Assembly: GCF_037975245.1 (NCBI RefSeq)
Contig: NC_092568.1
Span: forward strand, 28,330,501 to 28,394,500
DNA from: Apostichopus japonicus
Lineage: Eukaryota > Echinodermata > Holothuroidea > Aspidochirotida > Stichopodidae
Reading direction: 5' to 3'
DNA length: 64,000 nucleotides
Both the position numbers and the translations under genes were made by a program. The first letter of the stretch is position 1. Each line of letters opens with the position of its first letter. The notes under the pieces are model-generated. The model did not search any database. It was not told the DNA's origin and saw nothing but the letters and a program-made list of their open reading frames with translations. This document shows, piece by piece, positions 10,706 through 52,500 of this stretch.

Positions 10706-13084
10706 CCCATTTGAAGGTTCTTAGATGCGATCTGGTGCAATGTTTTGCCAGTTTCATCATTATCATATCATATTTTCAGCAGATTTGGTTTCCTGTTCAG
10801 TTGAATTATTTTACATGTTCTTTTACATATAATATCAGAAAGACAAACAAGGTGCTCTTTTACGATTTTTCCAGTAAGATGATTTTGTTTATTGTCCAAT
10901 GTCTGGACTTTAATACATTTGACGGACTTTAATGATTGACAATATAAACTTTCATATTTTGTAGCAGAAATACACATCATAGTTATTATCAGATTATACG
11001 GTTTCTAATGTTTAGAGAATTCATTGCGCATAATTATGCGTCCTACATTGCATAACATAGACCCAAGTTTTTAACATTTTTTTCGACACTGAAAGGGGAG
11101 CAGTCTCTACCACTGCTCCCCTCCCCGTGGCTACGTCCATGGCGTGCATTCGTTTGCCGTCATATACATACAAGGCCATTGATGTCATCAATCATTCTAC
11201 CCTTAAAATGTAAGGCGCTAATGCCAGTGTCTCGTTCATTTTAAGCATGATCTCATCGATATTGAATGTGCAGATTGTAGGGGCTCTTGCAGTCAGCGAT
11301 GCTACGTTTCTCGGTCCAGCCACAACGAGAGTGTTCTTGAATAAAAACAAACGGTTTCTCCTCTCTCAGTCTCAGTTGATCAATTTACCAAAGACAGATA
11401 CGGGCGAGGCAATTAACGTTGAACTTTGTGTGTATGTCAGTGGCACACTTCATGGCAATATAGAAAGATTTAACGTTTTAGTAGGCTCCATATATCCGAT
11501 CATTGTATACTAGGAATACCATTCCTTCCCTTCAACGCAACTCACTGTGATTGCTTAAAGATGGGTAACCTGGTGGAGTATGTCCTTCCATTACTTAATA
11601 TATAATTAATGGATATTCACCCGATTATTTGAGCTAGATAACTGCTAGCTTGGAGCGAACAGGCAACATTGTTTCAGAACGTAATAGTTTTATTTCAATA
11701 ACCAACCTTCACTTTGAACAACTAGTTTTCTGATCACTTCTATCCAAATGAAATTCCTTGTAGGTCCCAAGTAAAATTGCAAACATTTGTTTTAGTTGCA
11801 GTTAAAGGTCAACTAATATCTTGCCTCCAAATTTAACCACCCTACACCTTTCTCAATGCTTCTGAGAATTCTAAACTCTCACACATTATTCTAACATCCC
11901 AGGAGGATCCTAGAGGTTTTATTAATTTCTTTATAAATTATTTTTATTCTTATTTTTGGCAACATGATTCTACTGCTTGAATACAATGAAGGACCTTGCT
12001 TTGTATGTAGCATATACCCGACTTTCATTAAATGTAATATATAATGTGGATCTGCTTGTGGTGATACTGTCGCTGCAATGTAAAGAAAGTAAAGGACATC
12101 TATGTTATAACCATTCACCCTATAATGTAGACAAAAGGACTCAAATCTACCAATCCTCGATGTAACAATGGAAATTATCACTTATAACAGGAATTCATCC
12201 TGAAGCAAGAATAGAACATTAGCTTTCTTTAACAATGGTCATCTTGATAAGCTGGATTTTATTACTTTTGAAGAACTCACACATAGACAAATGCAGAAGA
12301 AAGTGTGTATGGGCAATACTTTTCCATTGTTGGAAATATGTTATTAATGAGTCATACTGGTTATTCTCAAGTTACAAATATCAAATAGAGTTGAAATATC
12401 TTGACATTGAAAAATGCAACATACAAGACGGTGAAGAAAATGGTATCAAGATAGAAACATGCCAATATGACAAGTATAACTAAGGTGGCCCAAGACAAAT
12501 GAAATATACCCAAGACTCCTATCGTATACGTTGCCCAAAGACACGGTACATGATGTTGTACTGAACAAAGTCAAACATAACCCACTAAAATCAATCTACC
12601 ACAAAAAAATATATGCAAGAATTGTAGCAGGCCATATAAGGCTATAAACTTTAATTTGATTTTAAGAAAATCTTGGCAATCCTTGACGAAGTGAGCTAGT
12701 ACAGAAGTCTGCTCTGTAGATCTCTGGGATACCCACACAAACAACATTCTATTCCAACCTTTGTAAGTTTGCAGAATGGATAGACCTTGCAAATATTTAG
12801 TCACTGCTCCTAAGTATGCAGCTGGTATAATAGATGAGCAATGACTGCACTTTGCAAATTGTACAGCAAAGAATTGTATCCTTCAATCTAAAACGTTGAA
12901 AGTACTTTGGGGTTCTCAGCATTTATCAGTGTTACATAAGTTGAACCCCCCCTCCCCCCCCCCCTGCCAATGAACACACATAAACATATGTACACAATCA
13001 CCCCAAACAGAAAAGTTAAGGATATCCAACTCAGGAGCCAAAACCAACTCTGACTGAATTTCTTCTACTCAGGAGCCTCACCAA

Positions 13085-13415
13085 CTCAATAGCCAGGACC
13101 AAGTCTGAAATGAACCTCTCCAACTCAGAAGCCAAGACCAAGTCTGAAGTGAACCTCCCAAACTCAGGAGTCAAGACCAAGTCTGAAGTGAATTTCTCCA
13201 ACTCAGGAGCCAAGACCAAGTCTGAAGTGAACCTCTCCAACTCAGAAGCCAAGACCAAGTCTGAAGTGAACCTCCCAAACTCAGGAGTCAAGACCAAGTC
13301 TGAAGTGAATTTCTCCAACTCAGGAGCCAAGACCAAGTCTGAAGTGAACCTTCCAAACTCAGGAGCCAAGACCAAGTCTGAAGTGAACCTCTCCAACTCA
13401 GGAGTCAAGACCTAG
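13085..13415. repeat. 39-bp minisatellite, about 8-9 units
   Basis: Units of 39 bp ('...aactcaggagccaagacc aagtctgaagtg...'), with a three-unit (117-bp) higher-order pattern of LSNSEA / LPNSGV / FSNSGA variants if read on the plus strand. Because 39 is divisible by three, open frames exist on both strands (101 codons plus, 125 codons minus); I regard these as a by-product, not a gene. Confidence 0.85.
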
Positions 13416-16272
13416 TCTGAATTCCTCAAACTCAGCAAAACAACAACCGAAGGAAAATATCATATAGACAGGATGATATTGCAAAAGGAAACATCTATAA
13501 CGGTTACATAATTAAATTTGAAGTGGATGGGATGCCTGCACATGGTGAAACCCTCCACCCTCCCCCACACCTTACTGAAAAGGTACAAATGTATTTCATC
13601 ATAGTATCATAGCGCCTTCAATAAAGGAAATGATATCAATAAGAGCAGGCTATCTCTTACAGGCAAATCTTTGAAAACTGACATCAAATTCCTCTGTACA
13701 TGTTTAGTCAAAGAAAAAATACGAAAGACTGACAGACTCCCAAACACCTTTTCCCCCATTTTTGGGTGAAAACCACAGATTACAGCTCACTGTTTACATA
13801 CAAGGAGTTCTTGAAAACGTTTGCCTTGGTTCTATCCTTTGTTGTAACTTCGCAGTAGAGATTTAAAAATTTGAAACAAACTGTCTAAAGCAAGAACAGG
13901 AGGAAATATTGTGTTTTATAATACATCTCTATAGATGTTCCTTCAACACAGGGACATACAATAAAAAAAGAGCTCAAAAACTCATTCTGCTATTACTAAC
14001 AATTATTAATTGCTAATATATATAATAATATTCGATCTAGCAAATACTATAGACTTTCCATGCATTGCAGACACAATAAAGCAACAGTTTGCATTGGTTT
14101 TACCAGTTTCCAGAAATTCTTTCATGACTGTCGTTAGGTCTGCAGTAAAATATTTCTGCAAAGACATAAATGTTAGACACAGTCCTTACCTTCCATTTCC
14201 TCAGAAGATTAGCAAATATTGAGAGACTTCAATTAACTCAAAAAGTTGACTAGTCAGTTGCTTTGCTTAAATAAGCAATTATTCGAGCAAATGGAAGCCT
14301 GAGTAAATGCTAGTTTAAATACAAACAATTCTTTTAGTGCAATTTAAATTGAAAACTGTTTAACTTTATTGAATTGAAATTGGATTATCCTCAGACCAAA
14401 TCATCTTCATATTTTCAACCCATAATGCTGATTCAGGATGCATCACCAATGATATCTCTAAGCATAACAAATGGATTGAAAGGTTAACTTACTTACAATC
14501 TGAGAATTTAGCTACAATTTGAAGATTATACAAATTTGAATTTCCTTCAACAGAAAAAGAGAATTGATAATACAATAACCTGAAACAAAATGATCATCAT
14601 TTAGAAGCTTGGGAAAAGAAAAGATCAGAAGAGAGAGAGACATAACTACTTCCTTGTATCTCTTTAATTACAAAACTCAATATACTGCTACAAAACAATC
14701 ACCCAATATGAAAGCAAATGTACATATCAATAATTTGAGGTTTGGATCGTGTTTTTAACATCTTTAGGCAGGACAAATTTTTATGGAATATTTTCTGAGT
14801 GTCCATCGGACTACCAGGTGTTCCTATTTTGATTGTACAAACATCAAATTAAGGTTTTCTGACAAAAAATAGTGTAGCAAAACAATGAAGATTTACTTTA
14901 TTTGTACACTGTAGCAGAGATGTGTAGGTTTGGTGAATAGAACATCCACTTTGGGCCAGTAAAACTACCATATGAGTAGTACATTTCATAGGCCTACAAT
15001 TACCTCCAAAAGTGATTGAGGTTGATGCAGTTTTTTTGTTATTTGACCTATTTGGGGGTATTTTAGTAATAATGCAATCTGAATTAGATGTGAACAATTA
15101 GTTTTCTACCGGTCAACCATGGCAGCTGATTTTTTACAAACAGAAACGTGGAAGTCTTTGAAGGCCATGAAAAATTTGCCCTGCTTTAGGAACACGTCCA
15201 GGTCATGCTTAAGTTGTTTCCACTCACTATAGGCAAATGAACACAAACAGTAATTAAACCAGAATAAGAAGCCTATATTTACGAATCTCCAACAACCTTA
15301 ACCTGCATCTGTTGATGTGTCACTGTAAAGACAACATCTGGTGAACATACCAGCAGTAAAAGACCTGTTGAAAATCAGACACCATGATCAAGCTCTTAGG
15401 CGTGAGCTTAAATCAAAAAGGTGAGGACTTTGCAGATCTTTTACCTAGCTTAAGTATATCACCTTCTGCCCTGAATCTTATATGCATATGAGACAGGGCG
15501 TCATATGAATATCTCTGCTAGCCATAAGAAAATAAAGAGGATTTGTTACAAGATCTGAAGTTCTGGAGGCACTAACACCTCAATCGACCGAGACAAAACT
15601 AGCAAAGTACCTTTCACTACCTGCTGCTTCCAAGAAGCTGTCTTGAATTTTGACAAAACATATCTGTACATCTAGCATGGCACTCCGTTAAGAGGAAAGA
15701 GAAACTATTTAAAAACAACCAAAACATGAGCAGATGTATTTACAAATACTATATCAGATGCCAACTCAGAATGAAACACAATACAAGTAAAACTTAAGTT
15801 TTTCAGTCAGTTTTCTGCAATCTTGGTGAATTTTTTTTTTTTTTTTAAATATTACAAATGAACATCATTGGGTTACACATTTCATCTCAAAAGTCTTTCT
15901 TGCAAAAGTAATTAAGGAAAGTATTAATTTCTTGTCTTTATTTTCAAGAGACAATTATTGTCTTGGCTATTCTCATGCAGTGCTACACAAACTTATTCAG
16001 AGCAGTTCTCAAAATGTCCAAGAGGTGAGCTTTTTTTTTCTTCTTTTTTTTGAATCTCATTGAGCTCACCTGTTTCTGTCGATAAAAGCAGGTTATCAAT
16101 GTAAGGGTGCAGTAGCAACCAATAGTCCACAAAGACTAATACAAATCAAAAGTACCCTAAAAACCCCTCCCCTCCAATTTCTACTGTCCCTTCCCCCATC
16201 CCAACAAAACCCCATCCCCCACAAAAACAACCCCCCCCCCACCCTCATCCACCACAAAAAACCAAAGAAAAA

Positions 16273-16278
16273 TTTATT
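16273..16278 (-). promoter_or_regulatory. Possible TMEM87 polyadenylation signal
   Basis: AATAAA on the minus strand about 365 nt beyond the TMEM87 stop codon. Other AATAAA motifs lie further downstream, so this choice is tentative. Confidence 0.35.
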
Positions 16279-16639
16279 CTCAAACTTCCAAATAGGTATA
16301 ATATCTTAAACTAGTTTGAAAAGGGACACAGTAGAAAACATTTCCAGGTTTAAACACGGTAAATAATATCTGCTTTTGTAACTTAAATTTCAAATATCAA
16401 TCACAACTGCCAGAAAGTAAGAAATTATGAAAGAAGAAAAGAGAATTACAAAAACAACAGAAAGCAAAATAGGGTAAAATATATATCGATGAGCTTAAAT
16501 TAGACTTCATCCATGTGGCAAGGAAGATATGATCCATTTCCTGAACATCAATATCAACCATGCTGGTAGGCAAGAGGCCTCATCACATCAGACACATCTT
16601 TACTAGCTACAGGAAGAAATATCCCATGCTGCCACTTTT

Positions 16640-46180
<29,541 letters not shown>

Positions 46181-46539
46181 TTTGTCCCTTCTGTCCTTAG
46201 AAACTTCAGTGTTCACCACGTCAGTGCAGTTTCGGTTTGTAACAATTGTATACGTGTATGCATATGGAACGCCAATTAAGATCCCAAGGAGGGAATTTTT
46301 GTCAGCTGTGTAAAGAACGACTATAGTAGGAAAAATTAAGTTTGATATGATGTAGACCGTTCAATCAGTTTAGACTGAATTTCGACGAAACATTTCATTT
46401 TTTAGAAATGTACCTTGAAACATTGAGGTTCAATAGTTTAAGTAACTGCATTTTGCATCTTATCGATGTTAGTACTGTCTGACCTCAAATAGCATGTTTA
46501 TCATGCGTCGCATTTTCGTCATGGACAAGAGGTGTTGAA

Positions 46540-46721
46540 CAGGCGCGTAGCCAAGGGGGGTGTTTTGGGTGTTCAAACACCCCCCATGGCCCAAGTGCCC
46601 CCCAAAAATATATGCAGAAAACACCAGTGACTTGGAGAGATACGCTAGTGATAATTATCGCACCCTCCTCCGGGCCTCACTCGAGTCTCTTCCAATCTTC
46701 CTTACAACGATGCCGTTAATA

Positions 46722-46758
<37 letters not shown>

Positions 46759-47506
46759 TGAAACCGTTCAGGTTGAGTGCCCTCTACAACGGAATGCAAT
46801 AAGTTCAAGCAGCGGGCAGGAAACTCCACAGAGATGTTCCTGTCAGCGCAGATGTCATTCTAACTGACTTGGCGAAGAAGCCGAGAAGATTGCCAGGATC
46901 GTCTGTAACAATTTCTCTATCGTCACGACTCACGTTACAGTATATGCCCAACTTAAACAAACTCTAAATTATCGCACTAATGGGATTTTAGCTTTACTTT
47001 TAGTGAGACTAAGAGAACCGTGATACAAAATATGCCAAAATCAATGATGTGAGAGTACCGTTGACTCTTTGGGATCCCAGTTTGCTTGTCAATAGACTTC
47101 TATAGTCCAAACGAAGGGGAACTCTACAGGTCCGCAATTCCCTTGATCTTTTTATCTCTGATTCCCCAAATTATCCTTCTTACAGTTCAAACTTTTGAGT
47201 TGAAGTTGAACCTTATTGTTTGTAAATTATATATATTGAGAAAGGTATCTCTTTAGGTTCGCATTTTCCTTGCATCAATAATTGAGTCTATATAAGATTA
47301 CATTTTTCTGATTTGAATAGAATTATTCCACAAATAATTATCAATATTCTTTTGCATGATTTGAGCTCAAACATTGCACCATTTTGCATCTAGAGGCCTT
47401 AAAATTCCATTTTTCGCCAAAGGGGAGGCACCCCTTCCCTTAGACCCCTACCCATGTCAGTCTCCAGGGAAACACCCCCTATGAACAAATCCTGGCTACG
47501 CGCCTG
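46540..47506. mobile_element. hAT-like non-autonomous transposon
   Basis: 967 bp with terminal inverted repeats CAGGCGCGTAGCCA / TGGCTACGCGCCTG (13-14 bp) and a perfect 8-bp target duplication GTGTTGAA (46532-46539 and 47507-47514), the hAT size. Includes a (TA)n run at about 46724-46756. No transposase. Confidence 0.88.
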
Positions 47507-47956
47507 GTGTTGAATGTAATCAAATAATTCAGTATATGAACATATGTTCTGGTTGAGTTATTATAATTTTAAAAATTATGAATAAACAGTAATTATAAGG
47601 TCTGCACCAATGTGACGTCATCATCAATTTAACCAAGAGAATTCATGAAAAGCTACACAAACATTTCTACCACTATTTTGTTCGTTTGGACTATTACATA
47701 TCAAGACTAAAGTTCTGCATTAAGTCATCTTTAAAATGCTCGAATTCGTTTATCGTTGGCATTCTGGAAATTAAATTTGGTGAAAATGTACACTTTCGGG
47801 CTTGGGATAAATGGTCGCAGAAATTTTAATGTTAGTCAAGTTGAGGTTAACAGATCGGATTCTTGGTCTATTTAATTTTAATTATAATTTAAAATAGTCC
47901 CCCCCCCCCACGCTTTCCAATCGGAATTGATCCATTTTTTTATTTTTTATTTCACG

Positions 47957-48320
47957 ATAAAGGCATTGAAAACTCGCCCCAAAACGCATGCCGCCCTCTG
48001 AATAAGTTAACTTTCCGTTGCTTGCAAGTGAAGTGTTTTCTTGTCGCTACAAAATGCAGATAGAAATGAAACGTTATACCGTGTTATCTTTTATCTGGAC
48101 CTGAGATGTCAATCGCTGCTATGTATACTGTGTTGTGGGTATGGACTCCGTAGCTGCATGTATTGTCTGTACACTTGTGTCTAAGTTACCGACGGTAGCA
48201 AGCTGTGTGTGTATTATCTGGGATCGATGGTGGTGTGGTGTATAACACTTCTGTAACACCTCATTCGAAACTAGGTCAGATTACTAGCAACAGACGTTTC
48301 TTTGTGCGCTTTGTAGTAGC
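47957..48320. mobile_element. Truncated copy of the 360-bp TTAA MITE
   Basis: Aligns over its length with 61123-61470 ('aaaggcattgaaaactcgcc', 'ttaccgacggtagcaagctg', 'aaactaggtcagatta'). Its right terminus and TTAA are missing. Confidence 0.85.
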
Positions 48321-49429
48321 TTATTTGTATTTTTTCTTCGATCCTCTTCTTCTGACAAGTCTTCTGACAAGTTATAAACGTGTTCTGTTTTCTTTCAAAA
48401 GCATAAATTAATGTGGTGCGAAGAACAACTTATTGATCTTATCGCTCTGAGCTGCTTTCCAATGGCGCCTCGGCGAATTTATCCTTCCTTCCCTGCTTCC
48501 ACCTATAAGGAGCGTTGTGGGCCTAGTCAGGACTCAGTATAATGTGAACAATCCAACAAGTTATTATAACTTCTTGGATTATGTAACATTCTGTTTGGTA
48601 CTTTGTTTATATAATAAGAGTGCTTGGAAGACCTTAAGACTGGTCACTTCTTGATATTTTACTAGAAGCCCATAAGATATAACATATATAACAATAGTTA
48701 TACTACAATACTGAGCATTTTAAGAAAATTTTCGTCTATAGACAATTCTTATACGAAAAATGTAACACCACATTTTATATCCACCTCCAATGCATTTTGG
48801 GACACATTCTTCGGATTGTATCCAAAATTGGAATACAGTTGTTAGTTAATAGTTGGTACGTGTATGTCTAATTTTTCGGACCATGGTGTGCATGGTCATT
48901 TGGTGTGCACAAGATTGTGAATATTACCATGCATGGTTTATCACACTATGAATATGTTTAGACGTCGGAACCACTAAACGTTTTCGTTTTATGGTTTTCT
49001 ACCTAGTCTATTCGGGGGAATGGGGCTGTTTGATCTCCCGAAAATCTCGTTTTTTCCGCCGATAATGCAGGATTTTCAAGAGAGAAAGACCAAGTTTGGT
49101 GCACAAGGTACAGTTTCGACCGAAAAGCTTTTAATATCCAATTAATTGGTATTTGGCTTGCCATAGGATAAGTACAACACTAGAGAAGCGCGATTAAACC
49201 ATTCACCATGCGGCGGGCGAATTTAGTTTTCGTAGTACAGCGCACCGCGCACAATATGAACTATTCATCTCTATCATGAATGTATGTTTCCTGCAGCGCA
49301 GATGTCGCTCTACTATACTGCAAAAAAAAATTGCATGCGGCAGGAAACTTTGATCAAATATGCCTGGAAGATGACGAAAAATAGCGCTAGCTGATTGCGG
49401 CAGTTTAACGGCAAAATACAATACCTTCA

Positions 49430-49531
49430 ATGGCATCGGATGATAATGTGACACTAGCGCAGCTTACAGAAGCTGCAAACATAGCAATTAATCCTTCTGT
49501 TACTCAAGAGGAACGAAACAAAGCATACCGC
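49430..49531 (+). CDS. XPO5: XPO5 exon 1 (start codon)
   Basis: 34 codons, MASDDNVTLAQLTEAANIAI then NPSVTQEERNKAYR. The pattern NP..T...R..A matches the first helix pair of exportins. Donor CGC|GTAAGT, phase 0. Confidence 0.9.
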
Positions 49532-52500
49532 GTAAGTCTCTTTAGGATAGACGTGAGACCCATAGGCCTAGGTCTATCATCCTATCGTTATAGGCCTAGG
49601 GTAATTCGCAAATTGAAGTCTTCCACACTCCCATCCGCGCATTCAGTATGATGGTAAAAGGGGTGAAAGAGAAAATATGAAAAGATCTGGCAATATTGAA
49701 TAAGCATCCACACACTGTGCATGTAGTTGCTAGGATGGGTCTCCAAAGTGGCCCTGTATTCAATAGTTTTTATCCTACCATTGGCATTACTTTAGTATTA
49801 CTGTTAGTAACAGAATTAGCCCAGGCTTGGGGTCTAATCCATAATTTTGAGTATTACTAGCTTAATATTATTATTAGCTTACTAATACTAGTATTACAAA
49901 ACATATGGCAGAAAGGTAGGGCGGTATGTACTTATGGCAGAACGACACTAGAATCACCTGCACGTACTACTACTAGTACTGTTATAGAACTGTTATAAAT
50001 ATTCGCTTTATCCTCGCACCATTCCTCAGTGGAACGCACTCCCACCTGATCTAAAATCATCACCAAACACCGCCTCCTTGAAGTTCATGCTGGGAAGTCA
50101 GCAGCACCATTAGCAAGACTCAAATGACTGCACGTCAACAGCCACATCAGGGGCGATTTGTGCAGTATCACACCAAGACGAGTACTACAGTAGTACTAGA
50201 GTTTGGGTACCGTTATTCATCGCACAGGTTACCAGGCACGTATCCAGGATTTTCTAACCCGGGGGGCGCGAATTACTATCTAAGCGGAGCGCCACCATCG
50301 GTTGGCGCGGAGCGTGCAAGAAAATTTCTGGTTTTGAAACCCCCCAGATCACCGGAAATGGCACTTCTCGGGCTTGAAAATGAGCAACCAGATGTACACT
50401 TTTGCCTGAGAAGCAAGTATTTCCCAAAAGTTTTTTTTCCATCCATAACCTTTTTGAAGATTGTCACCAGTCACACATCATGTTCGACCTGATTGCATGT
50501 CCTATGGATGATTGCTTTAGTAGGTGATTCTACGTCACGGCCCTCAATATCCGAAAGCCCCACTTTTCAAGGTTTTAAGCCCATTATTTGTTGTGAATTT
50601 GAAAATTCACATTTCTCGTGAATAAAATTCACTTGAAAACATACCCATAATGTTGCACAAAATTCAATCTATGGACAACTGATAAAGAAAAACCTCCTTG
50701 AACCCCTAATAGACAGGTGAAAATTGGACGAGTAAAGTATGATGAAGAATGTTGGTGAGGAAATTTTGGAAAATTCCGACGCAGTTAATTTATTGGTGTA
50801 GAAATATTGCAACCTCTTATAATGGCTATTATAAAACTTGGTTGAAGGAAATGAAAAATAGCAGATATTTCCGATCAGGTATATCGAGACCTAACACTAC
50901 ACACATAGGTGTAGGTCCCGTAGCAGGCGGTGGCTGCAGCCACCCCCCCCCCCCAACCAAATTTGTTGCCATTTTTTCGGGCACCTACTGAAAGAAAAAT
51001 AAATAGCAATGAATAGCTTAAAAATGATCTCCTTGGTAATTAAAATAAAGTTGTAAGCTTGGCCGACATTACTACTGTAAAAGAGAGTTTTGACATAAAT
51101 GGATCTGTATGGTTTTTCTCCATCTACATAAGACATTTGGTTGTTTACATTAGCATCCGGCGGTATACTGTGCAACTTTGATGGACCATAAGGTACATGA
51201 TGCCATGCAATGTAATGACCGATGCTTGCTTATGTGATAGTGGCATCGATACGTTGAACGCGCGAAAAATTTTGGCTTTTTTCGGGCAAGTCGTTACAAC
51301 CCCAAGTCCAATTGGGCTCCTATGCCTTTGACTACACGCAGACAGTTTTTCAGGCTGTTCATCGTGGAACATGCATTTCAATGCTCACTGATATGATGTA
51401 TCTGCTATTTGCTTTACAAATTCGAACAGGCGTGTAGCGAGTAATTGCCAAGGGAGGGCGAAGCCTGTAGGCAAACTATCTAAGAGAAGCGCCACCATGA
51501 GTTGGCGCGAAGCGTACAAGAAAATTTTTGGCCGAAAATGCCTCCCAGATCGCTGGAAATGACACTTCCCAGGCCTTGTAAGTTGCATCTGAGCATTGTC
51601 TATTTTGAAATTACTAGCGATGTCAAAAAGAAAATTTGCCCGGGGGGGGGCGGTCGCCCCCTTCCTGAAATGCGTCATGTTCCCCGACGACTCGGTCGAG
51701 TTCAAGACCAGCGACAGTTGGTTCCATATAGCACAATTGTACAACTGTTTAAGGCGTCCATACACACACACGTGTTATGATAGACCATATATAGTATTTA
51801 TATAGATACATTAGTGAGAGAGAGAGGAAAATTGGAAACGTCAAAAATGGAGTTGTCGGTATAAGGGGTAGGGTGAGGCGCACACCCCCTCCGTAATCCT
51901 TGATCTGTCACTGGCTACCCTGTGTATATAATAGGGATCAGCGCATTAAATATGACTGTTCCTCTTTTTCTTCCCGAGGTCTTGGCTATCTTCTACTCCC
52001 TCCTTTTCTGCTTTTTCTCTCTTTTTCTTTTCCCTTCCTTTCTCTCCTCCTTTTCTTTTTTTCCCTCCTTTTCCCTTTTTTTGTCTCTTTTTTTTCTCTC
52101 TTTTCCTTACCCAGGGGGCGCGCGCCCCCAACGCCCCCCCCTGGATACGCGCCTGGTTACGTTCCACAGTAACAAAACGGTGTTTTCCGCACGGCACACA
52201 AACAACGTTTTTTTTCAGCGGAAAGTACCGTTTTTTGGGGAGGAACAGAATGGCTTACTGAAATGATTAGGCACATGGAAGGATTTAGGAGGATGGAAAA
52301 GAAAGAATTTGACTGAAGCAGGATAAAATGTAGCTCCGAGACTAGATTATTATTAGGATAGCTTAGGTTGTAGCTTAGGCTGTAAGCACAAGTTTAATTT
52401 TAGTTAAACAGCGCCACCTCTTTTGGTTGTAGTTTTCGATATGGCATGAAGGTGAAAAAAGGTGAGCTGCCGTGACGATTTGGTCTCGCTAAGTTTCATC

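Larger units (their letters stand above)
9212..16639. other. Intergenic region STYX - TMEM87: no gene recognised
   Basis: Contains the upstream side of STYX and the 3' side of TMEM87. Visible contents: a 9-bp-stem hairpin at 9440-9463, degenerate 'acggtttctgaatg' repeats at 9765-9880, a fold-back built from 'aaaacgaatgacag' motifs at 10165-10705 around a C-rich tract, a 39-bp minisatellite (about 13085-13415) and a dispersed repeat copy (14850-15130). An 88-codon ORF at 11247-11513 matches no family I recognise and has no supporting splice or composition evidence. Confidence 0.6.
46181..49429. promoter_or_regulatory. Head-to-head TMEM87/XPO5 intergenic region
   Basis: 3.25 kb between the two divergent start codons, so it must contain both promoters and 5' UTRs. 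No TATA box or CpG island is obvious. It holds an intact-ended hAT-like insertion (46540-47506) and a truncated MITE copy (about 47957-48320). Confidence 0.6.

Noticed and set aside
11247-11513. 88-codon plus-strand ORF
   Set aside because: No recognisable domain, no splice context, ordinary length for chance ORFs in this window.
48291-48301. GAAACGTC on the minus strand as a second hammerhead core
   Set aside because: No CTGANGA box or stem II upstream; the sequence belongs to the truncated MITE.
51922-52266. 114-codon Phe/Ser-rich ORF and a Lys/Glu-rich ORF on the other strand
   Set aside because: Both are products of the C/T-rich tract and repeat sequence.
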